Notes under the pieces: generated by a model
The model's database searches: none
Seen by the model: only the letters and a program-made list of their open reading frames with translations
What the model was told of the DNA's origin: nothing
Assembly: GCF_028748065.1 (NCBI RefSeq)
Contig: NZ_CP118166.1
Span: 1,503,501 to 1,567,500 of the forward strand
Direction of reading: 5' to 3'
DNA length: 64,000 bases
DNA from: Hyphococcus flavus
GTDB taxonomy: Bacteria; Pseudomonadota; Alphaproteobacteria; Caulobacterales; Parvularculaceae
Position numbers and translations under genes: made by a program
Shown here: one piece after another, positions 28,116 through 37,200 of the stretch
Layout: each line of letters opens with the position of its first letter
How positions within the stretch are numbered: position 1 is the stretch's first letter

Positions 28116-29900
28116 CTAAAAGCTTTTTGAAACCGAAAAGAAGCCGCGCCAATCATCGTCCAGCGTGAACGGTGTGGTGTCCAGCGGCTTGGCTGCTTCC
28201 ATTGTCACGGATATGGAGAGTGGCAGTGTAAGGCGCAGGCCGCCGCCTACGGAGGAAAGTGACAGTTCTTCAAAACCTGGCGCCGCGTTGTCGTTCCAGA
28301 CAACACCATAATCATAAAAACCATAGAACTGATAGAAATCCAGAAAGGCGAGGTTTGGATTGCGGCCATAGCGAAGCTCTATAATGGCGGCGGCTCCGTC
28401 ATCTCCGGTAAGTTCGCCATAATCATAAGCACGGCCAAATCGTGCGCCGCCGAGAGAAAACTCCTCCGATGCGAGGAGCGGATCTAGCGATGATTGTCCG
28501 GCTACTGACGCGTATACACCAAACACCTGTCCGATATTTTGATAACGGCTGATCTGAGCCTCGAATTTTGTGAACTCGCCGTTGGCGTCAGGCCTTGAGA
28601 GAGAGGTTGAATCAACAGTGGCGCCAAACATGTCCAGCCCGCGAGTGACTTTGCCAAAAACAGTCGTGTAACCGTTCCAATGCTCGCTACGGAAGTTCGT
28701 CCATGCTGATACAGTGCGTAGCTTGTCGTCAAAACTCGGAAGCCCGAGCTGCTCTTCTTCTATATTGCGCCCCTCAATACCAATGTTCGCCCACAAGGAT
28801 GTCTTGCGTTTCCGAATGATGGGATGAGACAGAGAGAACGAAAGGCGTTTAGTCTGGGTCTCAGTGTCGAGCGTCGCAAGAGATGCACCGGCGTTGAATT
28901 TGGAAAGCATACCAGAGAAGGTCGCGTAGGTTCCAGAATCGAGCAGCGGCAGATGATAGGAAAGTTCAGCGAGAGACAGCTCGTTCGGGTCGGTCGGTGT
29001 TGTAAACAGGCCGAGGCTTAGCTGGTCCCCGGTTCTGATCAGAGAATTTGCGGCGCCCCTTGCGTAAAGCTGTATTGGCCCTGCTGCATCTGTTCCGCGG
29101 TTATCAGCATATAGGCTGGCCTCGAAAGCATCGTGTTCAATCTCAACCATCAAACGATGGCGGGCGAAATCTATCGGATCGGGCTCGATCTGCGTTGATT
29201 TAATAGATACGCCCTTCAAGTCGCCAACAAGGGCCAGAGTGCGTTCGAGCGTTGTTAGTTTTAGCGGGCGCGCGTCCGTCAGCTTTTTCAGTCTGTTCCG
29301 GATTTGCGCATTGCCCCCTTTTACGGAAACATTGGCGAGATAGCCTTCAGAAACCTCAATATGTAAAACGCCGCTGTCGGCGCTTTGTGCGGGTGCGGTC
29401 GCCCGAGAAAGGAAATATCCTTCCGCACGATATGCGGCGGTGATCGCCTCCGTGATCCTTGCTACATCTTTTACGGAAACGGTTCTCGCCAGCATGTTGT
29501 CGTAAAGCGGCGCAAAAGTTTCAGGCGGGAATGCCGTGACGCCGCTTATCTCAACAGCCGTGAGAACAAACATGCTTGTTGGGCGTTCCCGCAAGGCTGG
29601 CGGCGGCGGTAAGGCAAGGGTGTCGGCTTTGTCTTGTTTCTTTGGCGTTTCAGCCGGCAAGCGTTTGTCGATTTCGGAGGGAGGAATTGAAATGTTGATT
29701 AATCCGCTGGCGTCAGTTGGAGTCTTGGTTTCTTGTGGATCGCTATTGTCATCCGGCTTGGCCAACTGAGAGTCAATGACAGGAATCCTGTCTTCAATGT
29801 TACCGGTGTCCTGGGCAAGCGCTACCCCTGCGTTTTCTGTCAAAAAAACGCCAAGCAGCATGGTCCCAAAAAATACCGCGCTTCTCCCCACGGAACTCAT
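28116..29900 (-). CDS. TpsB-type (ShlB/FhaC/HecB) outer membrane transporter
   Basis: This 594-residue protein has a signal peptide (ending GVALAQD), a Pro-rich linker (about 30-105), POTRA-like domains (about 108-260) and a C-terminal 16-strand barrel ending in Phe. The second POTRA-like part includes AYRAEGYFLSRATAPAQ. The family barrel signature is clear: FSLGGARFGRAYDYGELTGDDG. TpsB proteins secrete large TpsA exoproteins across the outer membrane. No TpsA gene is present on the island, so the partner is elsewhere or is the FecR-domain repeat protein divergently encoded at 30125 (inference). Confidence 0.88.
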   Translation of the reverse strand: MSSVGRSAVFFGTMLLGVFLTENAGVALAQDTGNIEDRIPVIDSQLAKPDDNSDPQETKTPTDASGLINISIPPSEIDKRLPAETPKKQDKADTLALPPPPALRERPTSMFVLTAVEISGVTAFPPETFAPLYDNMLARTVSVKDVARITEAITAAYRAEGYFLSRATAPAQSADSGVLHIEVSEGYLANVSVKGGNAQIRNRLKKLTDARPLKLTTLERTLALVGDLKGVSIKSTQIEPDPIDFARHRLMVEIEHDAFEASLYADNRGTDAAGPIQLYARGAANSLIRTGDQLSLGLFTTPTDPNELSLAELSYHLPLLDSGTYATFSGMLSKFNAGASLATLDTETQTKRLSFSLSHPIIRKRKTSLWANIGIEGRNIEEEQLGLPSFDDKLRTVSAWTNFRSEHWNGYTTVFGKVTRGLDMFGATVDSTSLSRPDANGEFTKFEAQISRYQNIGQVFGVYASVAGQSSLDPLLASEEFSLGGARFGRAYDYGELTGDDGAAAIIELRYGRNPNLAFLDFYQFYGFYDYGVVWNDNAAPGFEELSLSSVGGGLRLTLPLSISVTMEAAKPLDTTPFTLDDDWRGFFSVSKSF

Positions 29901-30124
29901 CTCTCACCGAAATTATTCGCCGCACGAAGCGGCTGCCTTGCCGTCACCTTTTCTCTTCCCGAATGAATATTGGAGAAACTCGCTTAAGGAACAATTAAGC
30001 GTATACGAACCATTAACCTTCAATCAAAAAAGCTTAAATCATTTTAAAGAAGACCAGTCGTATTTTCATCGAACTCGGGAGAGCGGCAGAATACGCCGCC
30101 CTCCTATGGGCGGGAGGCCTGGAT

Positions 30125-31384
30125 ATGACTGGTTTGATGAAAACTCTTGTAAGCTTTTTGTGCGCGGTGCTTGTCAGTATTGGCGCATCATTCGCGGAAA
30201 GCGGCGACTGGCAAGTCGTTGAAACCAACGGAACCGTTCGGACATCGCAAGCGATGGCTGGCGTTCAATTGGTTTCGACTGGCAATATTTTAGGCGCAGG
30301 TTCTGTGCTTTCTACCGGCGCAGATGGCCGCGCGGTTCTGGTGCGCGGAGAGCAGCAAATTGTCGTCGGACCGAACAGCCGCATGTCACTGCCAGCGGTA
30401 CAAGAAAAGGGCATGACCAAAATCGTTCAGGACCTTGGCACGCTTCTTTTCAAGGTAGACAAGAAAGAAAAACAACACTTTCAGGTCGAAACCCCAATTA
30501 TCGCGGCTGTGGTCAAAGGAACGACCTTTACGGTGACAGCTGGCGCAAGCGGCCATTCGGTGCACGTCGCGGAAGGTGCGGTTGAGGTATCAGCGCTGAA
30601 TGGCGGTGCAAGTCAAATGGTAACTGCTGGAATGACGGCTATGGTTTCAAAAGCGAACCCGCGCGCTATTGAAATGAGCAGCGGCGGTCAGAAATCCGGC
30701 GATGCAAGCTCTACCGAGCGCGGCGGCAATCCCAAAGGAAAAGAAGCCAGCAACCTTGTGGTGCCGTCCGATGTCGGTGCTGACCAGCTTGATTATTCCA
30801 ACCTCAGCGGCGGGCTCGTCCAGTCATCTGAAAATGCGTCCGGCAAAGCTAGGGCGAATGCATCCATGGGCAATGACGTTTCATCCAATGTTCGAGGACA
30901 AGGCGGCGGGGCGGCTATTGTTGAGCAGGTTCGTTTGAACTCTGTCGGCGATAGCGACAAGTCAAATCGTGGCGTAGGCAACGCATTTGGCTCAAGTAAC
31001 AACAATGGCAACGGCAATGCGAACGCCAACGCCAACGCAGGCGCTGGCAACAACAACGGCAACGGCAATGCGAACGCCAACGCCAACGCAGGCGCTGGCA
31101 ACAACAACGGCAACGGCAACGGCAATGCGAACGCCAACGCCAACGCAGGCGCTGGCAACAACAATGGCAACGGCAACGGCAATGCGAACGCCAACGCCAA
31201 CGCAGGCGCTGGCAACAACAATGGCAACGGCAATGCGAACGCCAACGCCAATGCAGGCGCTGGCAACAACAACGGCAATGCTGGTGTAAATGTTGGCGTC
31301 GGTGTTGGCGGTATTGATGTGGGCGTCGGCGTTGGGCAAGGCGGCGTTAATGTCGGCCTTGGGGGCGGAAATCCAAACAACTAA
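30125..31384 (+). CDS. Secreted FecR-domain protein with Asn/Gly/Ala repeat tail
   Basis: This 419-residue protein has a signal peptide (LMKTLVSFLCAVLVSIGASFAE). A FecR domain at about residues 35-170 (VVETNGTVRTS..., LVRGEQQIVVGPNSRMSLP, FQVETPIIAAVVKGTTFTV, HVAEGAVEVS) is followed by a disordered Ser/Gly stretch. Five near-perfect units of pattern NNNGNGNANANANAGAG (residues about 292-380) and a Gly/Val tail end the protein. Such FecR proteins, with no anti-sigma N-terminus, commonly neighbour CHASE2 sensors, as here (next gene 15 bp downstream). The tail is a candidate surface or secreted polymer-like segment. Confidence 0.82.
   Translation: MTGLMKTLVSFLCAVLVSIGASFAESGDWQVVETNGTVRTSQAMAGVQLVSTGNILGAGSVLSTGADGRAVLVRGEQQIVVGPNSRMSLPAVQEKGMTKIVQDLGTLLFKVDKKEKQHFQVETPIIAAVVKGTTFTVTAGASGHSVHVAEGAVEVSALNGGASQMVTAGMTAMVSKANPRAIEMSSGGQKSGDASSTERGGNPKGKEASNLVVPSDVGADQLDYSNLSGGLVQSSENASGKARANASMGNDVSSNVRGQGGGAAIVEQVRLNSVGDSDKSNRGVGNAFGSSNNNGNGNANANANAGAGNNNGNGNANANANAGAGNNNGNGNGNANANANAGAGNNNGNGNGNANANANAGAGNNNGNGNANANANAGAGNNNGNAGVNVGVGVGGIDVGVGVGQGGVNVGLGGGNPNN
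30998..31264 (+). repeat. Tandem repeat in FecR-domain gene
   Basis: Five in-frame units of 51 or 57 bp (units 3 and 4 have one additional Gly-Asn pair), nearly identical at DNA level. Low sequence divergence suggests recent expansion or slippage, so copy number may vary between strains. Confidence 0.92.
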
Positions 31385-31399
31385 CCAAATGATTATCTA

Positions 31400-33712
31400 A
31401 TGAGAGCGCTGTCCTTGGGGAAATGCGTGTCGAAAATAAACACCGAAATACCTGATGCAGTTGAATCGCAGCGCCCTATGGGCGCTGTGAAACGATTCTC
31501 ACCGTTTTTATTCCTGACAGTTCTGTTGTTCGCTTCCAGCATTTTGGGTTTTATAGAGCCCTTGAACACAGCATTGCTGGACTTGCGCTTCAGGGTTATT
31601 GACCACAAACCTAGCGACACGCTCGTTGTCGTCGAAATTGACCCGAAAAGTTTGAGAGCTGAAGAGCGCTGGCCCTGGCCGCGCGACCGATACGCAACGG
31701 CGGTGTCTAATCTGCAGGATGCCGGTGCAAATCTGATTGCCTTCGATGTGGATTTTTCGTCTCTGTCTGATGACCGCGGCGACGAAGCGTTTGTGGAAGC
31801 TTTGGCGCGCCGCCCTGGTGAAGTTGTTCTGCCCGTTTTCTGGCAATGGTCATCGCGTTCGGCGACGGGGGGCGAGATGATCAAGACACCGCCGCACGAT
31901 AGATTCCTAAATGATGTTACCGTAGCGAGCGTGACCTTGACGACGGAAGAGAACGGCGTTGTTCGCCGCGGATGGCGGGGTGTGAACGACGGCGATGTCT
32001 ATCGCGCTTCAATTGCCTCGGTGCTGGCGGGGGCGTCGCCTTCCGATCAAGCTACGTTCCTGATTGATTATTCGATTGATCCAAAAGAAATAACGCGCCT
32101 CTCGTTCCGTGACGTTTTAACAGGCAAGTTTTCGGCTGAGACTGTGCGCAGAAAGAACGTCCTTATCGGCGCAACAGCGCTGGAGCTCGGTGATGAATTT
32201 GCAGCGCCGGTCCATGGCGTGCTGCCCGGCGTAATGTTTCACGCCATGAGCTATGAAAGCATAATAGCCGACCGAACGCTTGTGCGCCCTCATAGCTTCT
32301 TGCCATTTGTTTTTGGTGTAGCATTGTTAATTTTACTCGTCCGGTGCGGTCGTTTCTGGACTTGGCGAAGACTTGCCACCGTTCATGTGACGCTACTCGT
32401 TGCGACAATTGGCGGTCCATTGATTATCCAGGCTTACTTTCCTCTAAGCATCGATGTCGCAGTGATTCTCGCTGCTCAGTTTCTGGGAGCAGTTTATGTT
32501 GTCGCCTTGCGATTACATCAATATGCGCGGCAGGTGATTCGCCAAAAGGCGGAGATGGCGCATTTCCAGGCGCTGACATCGTTGGTTGTGCAGGACAATA
32601 CGGATGGTGTTGTCGTTGTTGATGACAATGGTTGTGTAGAGCTTTGTAATAATCAAGCTTGCGCTTTGTTAGACATTAGCGACACCGTGATGACAGGCAT
32701 TGTAATCACGGAGCTGGTTCCTGACTTTCCGTTACTCGTTCATGATGACGCCGAGCATTTAGAGGATCAGGGCTACGCTGATATAGGGCCAGTGCTTCAA
32801 AGCGAGTATGTTACCGGCAAAAACAAGGAACGGATTCTTGAGATTGTGGCGAGCAGGCCGTTAACGCGGGGGGAAGTAGCCAAAAATGAAAAGCTGGGAA
32901 ACATCACAGTCTATACCTTGCGTGACGTTTCCGCACGGAAACGGATAGAGGTTGCTGAGAGAGAAGCAAAAGAAGCCGCGATTGCTGCCAATAGAGTCAA
33001 GTCGCAATTGATTTCTAATATGAGCCATGAATTACGCACGCCATTAAATGGCGTAATAGGCTTCGCTGACATACTCCAGAAAGAATCTTTCGGTCCGCTA
33101 GGCGTGCCGGAGTATAAGGAATATAGCGAGAGCATATATATCAGTGGCAAAAGACTACTCACCGTTGTGAATGATATGCTTCATATCGCCAAATTGGATT
33201 CTGGTGACTTCGAATTGTGCAAAACTGAAGTTGAGATTGATGAGCTTATTGAAAATGCGGTCTGTAAATTTGAGGCGCAGGCTGAGCAAGAACAAAAGAC
33301 GCTTACGGTGGAAATTGAGTCTGTCTCGCAAGCAGCAAATGCAGACGTAAGCGTAACTAAGGAAATAATTTCACACCTTCTATCTAATGCTTTCAAATAC
33401 ACCGACGCAGGTGGCGAAATTATCGTTCGCGCTATGCAAGAAAATGGAGACTTGATAATTGAAGTTGAAGACGATGGCTGTGGCGTTGAACCAGAAAACC
33501 TGCCGCGCCTGACCGAAGCGTTTTTTCAAGCTGATGCGGAATTTACCCGAAAATATGAAGGTGCTGGTCTGGGGCTTTATGTCGTGTCGCGTTTCGTAGA
33601 GCTGCATAACGGTCAATTATTTTTCGAAAGTTCGAAGGGCGACGGCTTTCTTGTATGCATTGTGCTTAGGAATGCTATTGTTGAAGACTCTGCGGAAAGT
33701 GTCGCTGCCTAG
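31400..33712 (+). CDS. CHASE2-PAS sensor histidine kinase
   Basis: This 770-residue kinase has an N-terminal TM and a periplasmic CHASE2 domain (about 45-290; ALLDLRFRVIDHKPSDTLVVVEIDPKSL, WPWPRDRYATAVSNL, NVLIGATA). Three TM helices (about 298-375) and a PAS domain (about 395-515) follow. HisKA (QLISNMSHELRTPLNGVIGF, phospho-His) and HATPase_c with N-box HLLSNAFKYT, G1 DDGCGV and G2 GAGLGL complete the protein. No receiver domain or response regulator is adjacent. It lies 15 bp after the FecR-domain gene, so the two are co-transcribed; the FecR protein may be its periplasmic partner. Confidence 0.9.
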   Translation: MRALSLGKCVSKINTEIPDAVESQRPMGAVKRFSPFLFLTVLLFASSILGFIEPLNTALLDLRFRVIDHKPSDTLVVVEIDPKSLRAEERWPWPRDRYATAVSNLQDAGANLIAFDVDFSSLSDDRGDEAFVEALARRPGEVVLPVFWQWSSRSATGGEMIKTPPHDRFLNDVTVASVTLTTEENGVVRRGWRGVNDGDVYRASIASVLAGASPSDQATFLIDYSIDPKEITRLSFRDVLTGKFSAETVRRKNVLIGATALELGDEFAAPVHGVLPGVMFHAMSYESIIADRTLVRPHSFLPFVFGVALLILLVRCGRFWTWRRLATVHVTLLVATIGGPLIIQAYFPLSIDVAVILAAQFLGAVYVVALRLHQYARQVIRQKAEMAHFQALTSLVVQDNTDGVVVVDDNGCVELCNNQACALLDISDTVMTGIVITELVPDFPLLVHDDAEHLEDQGYADIGPVLQSEYVTGKNKERILEIVASRPLTRGEVAKNEKLGNITVYTLRDVSARKRIEVAEREAKEAAIAANRVKSQLISNMSHELRTPLNGVIGFADILQKESFGPLGVPEYKEYSESIYISGKRLLTVVNDMLHIAKLDSGDFELCKTEVEIDELIENAVCKFEAQAEQEQKTLTVEIESVSQAANADVSVTKEIISHLLSNAFKYTDAGGEIIVRAMQENGDLIIEVEDDGCGVEPENLPRLTEAFFQADAEFTRKYEGAGLGLYVVSRFVELHNGQLFFESSKGDGFLVCIVLRNAIVEDSAESVAA

Positions 33713-33773
33713 AAGGCTGGTAGTTTCCTTCATTTACTGCAATCTCATCTGGACAAAAGCACTAAACCGCTGC

Positions 33774-34288
33774 TCAAGCATTCCAAATGTTGTCATGATA
33801 CTCACTTAGCATCGCCCAGAACATCGCGCTGGCATATTCTGCGCGTTCTCTAAGCAGTGGTAGGTTTTCCACCGCATCCATTTTGGTTTTCTTGGGAAAG
33901 GCTCGTCCATGCTGTCGGACGCCCCAAGCTTAATTCGCACGTCCTGAGCGCGTGTGCTCAACCGGTTTGGGTAATCTTCATGTTGGCTAGAGTAGGTTGC
34001 CCGATAGCATGTTCGACAACGGAATAGCTCCCCTACGAAAATTGCGCGGCAGCGGCGGCCGCAGGACAGGCAAATGAATCAATGCCGTGCCCCGCCGAAA
34101 TTCTTTGCTGTTCGAGCAAACGGAATTTCTTCGCGCCCTGGCCTCCACTCCCCACCGCGATTTCTCACCTTGGAGTCGAGAACAAGCGCGTGCGCCTTGT
34201 ATTCCATCTGAACCGCGGCGACGCGCTCGCCATTGCGAGACCAGTAAAACATGCGCTTTAACGCTGAAATAGTTGTCTTGGCAATCAT
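33774..34288 (-). pseudogene. Broken zinc-ribbon protein gene
   Basis: On the minus strand from ATG 34288 a family of small accessory-genome proteins is recognisable: YWSRNGERVAAV, then LDSKVRNRGGEW, then FGGARH. A TGA follows (34079-34081) where relatives have Trp, and the frame goes on with FICLSCGRRCRAIFVGELF and RCRTCYRATYSSQHEDYPNR. Near 33848 a one-base shift breaks PRKPKWMRWKTYH from its continuation LRERAEYASAMFWAMLSEYHDN. So it has one nonsense change and one frameshift. The four Cys form a zinc ribbon. Its ATG overlaps the stop of the 1311-residue gene, so it was once co-translated with it. The 61 bp between it and the kinase hold nothing. Confidence 0.72.
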
Positions 34289-37200
34289 ATCGCATGCATC
34301 TTATCCGGAGTAGGTTTCAATCTACCTCGGTCATTCTCAAAAACCTTCTTTTGCATGTCGACAAGCGTGTTCCAGATTTGCAGGTTTTGTCGTTTTGCCA
34401 GGCGCTCAAGTGAATCTAGATCATATTTCGCCAATCGGTGATAAGTCTGTGCCTTTACTGCGTCGGTATTTTCGAGCGCGATCGCGGCGCGGCGATAAAC
34501 CTTAATCCGTTCGAGCAAAAATCGCATGTGCGCCCGCGACGCGGGCGGCAAAGTCAGTACCAGCACCTCAGCTTCTCGAAGGAATGCAAGGCATCGCGCA
34601 AACGTACTTTCGTCGGAAGACAGCTCTGTGCGATTTGCGGACTCCGATGTTATGCGCAGGATTGAAGATTCCATAACAAGCATGCTCGCCCGCTCTCGAT
34701 CAAATCTGTACAAACCACGGCTCCAGAGATCAGCCATGCGTCGCGCCATGAGTTCAAACTTTCCTTGCATCGTTGCATCGCCGGTTGCTTGGTCGTTGCG
34801 GTCAGACAACGACCCCAGTTTCAAGCAGGTTCGGATCATTGTGCGCGCTGTATGACCGCTCAAAAAATAGTCGCCACCGAACGCATCCTGATCAAAAATG
34901 AACAAGCGAATCTGCTCCGCAATGGTGAAAGCGGCAAGTGCGTCTGAAAACTCTTCTCGAATACTCCGCTTGTCATCTGATGAGAGCTCTTTATTAGCCA
35001 GCCGCAATTCGCCGTGGCGCAAGTCAGCTTTGGTAGCTAGCAACTCTGCATGGCGGGCGACAATCGCGGAAATGTAGGATAGGCTCTTGCCGTCGATCTT
35101 ATTGTCATCCTTATCAAGAATGAACATGCTTGACGTCGAAGAAGACACATCGAGAGGCGAGCGATTGTTTTTGGAACGACTGTAGTTTTCACCGGCAGTC
35201 CAGTGCAGAAACTCATCTTTAAGATCGCGTTTCAGTTCAGAATACTTGTATCGCGTGAGATGTTCAAACCGAACGCGGCCGTCTATTTTCTCCGTGATTT
35301 TGTCTGCCAACGTCTCCGCAGCTTCAAAACTTGAGTTTGACATGAATATGTCGAGCATGCGCTTTGCGGTGCGAAGGTTCGCTAGCGACCATGAAAAATC
35401 GGATTCCTCCCTCGCTAACCCGTTTGGCGCTGGCTCTGTCTTGACCGACGCCGTCCACGGAAGTTTTGCTTTGACGAGCGCAGGGAAGTCTACAGTGCCT
35501 TCCGCATCATCTTCTGTCGCCTTTGGTCGTTGCCAGTGCGGCGACAGGCTGGAGGCTCCTCCCAACAGGAATTCCGTTTGCGCGATCGACAATACGTGTT
35601 CGTTTTGAATTGACCTCAATCGATCAGTGTTGGCGTTGTATTTGGACGCCGGCGAACCGTCATCGCGCAACAGTGACCTGAAAACAGTTGGGTTTTGATC
35701 CGCCGCGATAGGCATCGTCGAATCCGAAAAGTGAAACTGATCGATCCACGGTCGCTCAAGTTTGAGCAACAACTCATATTTAAGCCAGTCGGCGCTGAAT
35801 GATCGCGACAGTCGATATTCGGGGACCCGCTCAAGTAGACGGCGGAAGCAATAACCGGCTGTCCACACCCATGCATCCTTCGCCCCATGCGGTATTTGCG
35901 ACTCCGGTATAGCGCATGGAAATGGCATGAAGGCATCATAATCATCATTGAACGTCAGGCTGCTCAAGGTGTGATAGATGGTTGCCACAATGCGACGATA
36001 TACGCGAATGTCGTCGTCCTTTGCACAACGCGCAGAACGTAGCGCCACAGTTTGTTGCTCCAGATTTTCCTCTGCAAGCAAACGATGGGCGACCAGGCGA
36101 ATGGGGCCATATTCCGGCTTAAACGTCGTGTTTTGCTGAGTCGCTGACTTATTGGGCGGCGTGGTCAATTGGATAATGGTGTTCCGAAGTTCAGGAAAGA
36201 TGAAATTGACAGCGGTGGGCTCGTAACGAGACCTACAAGTATCGGCATCGACGCCGTCCGTTTGTGTCTGTAGCGGACGACCTGGCGAGTCGTCATAACC
36301 TTCGAAGAAATCCTCACTCCGCACCCGTATCAGCGCGGACAGAAGATCAAGAAATTTATCAATCTTCGTATCGACTGCAATGCCGCAATCACTACGATGA
36401 CGCGCCAAATATTCAAGTTGGATGACTGCTTCCTTCGACTGCGCTGCATCGGATCGTTTTTCGTTCCTGACTTTTAACTCACGCGCTTGGGAGAGTTGGC
36501 TATCTAGGTCGATGCTCCGCCACTTGACAAAGATTTTGCCCAGGGTTTCAGGCCGTACGCCGCCAGGGGCGAAAGCGATAACACACAACAGGAAAATATA
36601 TTCCTCATCGATTTTGGCGAGATTCTCCAGCAACCGGGAAAAGAGCCTGTCCAGTAACTGATCTTTTCGGTCGATACCGCGTAGAAATTCTCCTAGGCGG
36701 TCCTGGCATAACCTTGTCGGATTGTTTTTATCGCTGTTGACTGGTTCGGGGTCTTTTGTGCGGCAAACTTCGAGCTCGCACGCGAACACTGCTGACAACA
36801 GGCTAAAAACACCTTCCGATGTTGACTCGTGCAGCGAGGGCGAACTCGACCGCAAACCCAATATCTCATTGGCAAACGCCAGCCGCTGCCACTTGATGAT
36901 TTTCGGCATGGCAGACGCATCCGGTTGTGCGACGGGCAAGTCCGTAAAATCAAACCCTTTAAGAACCTCGTAACGACGGTCAGCAGATCGGTCGAACTTC
37001 AGACTATCGTCTGATAAAATAACAATCCGGTTCTGCGCGAATATGTCGAAATCGAACGTCTCATCGGGTTTGATGACAGGAGTTTCAAGCAAACGCGCAA
37101 CAAGTTCCAACGTATGATTGCCGCTAATGACGCGCCCTGTATTCGGCAGGTTTTGATCTGCATCAAAATAACCGTCAAATATCAATAGCGCCGGCGTGCG

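Noticed and set aside
30998-31264. CRISPR-like array
   Set aside because: Repeats are contiguous and in frame inside a coding gene, with no unique spacers.
30793-31380. Long minus-strand reading frame with Pro/Thr or Leu/Ala repeats opposite the FecR gene
   Set aside because: It is the antisense image of the Asn/Gly/Ala repeats; no start site or sensible composition, and the plus-strand gene has a signal peptide and FecR domain.
31400-33712. Hybrid kinase or guanylate cyclase output on the CHASE2 protein
   Set aside because: The C-terminus shows HisKA and HATPase motifs and ends there; no receiver or cyclase domain follows.
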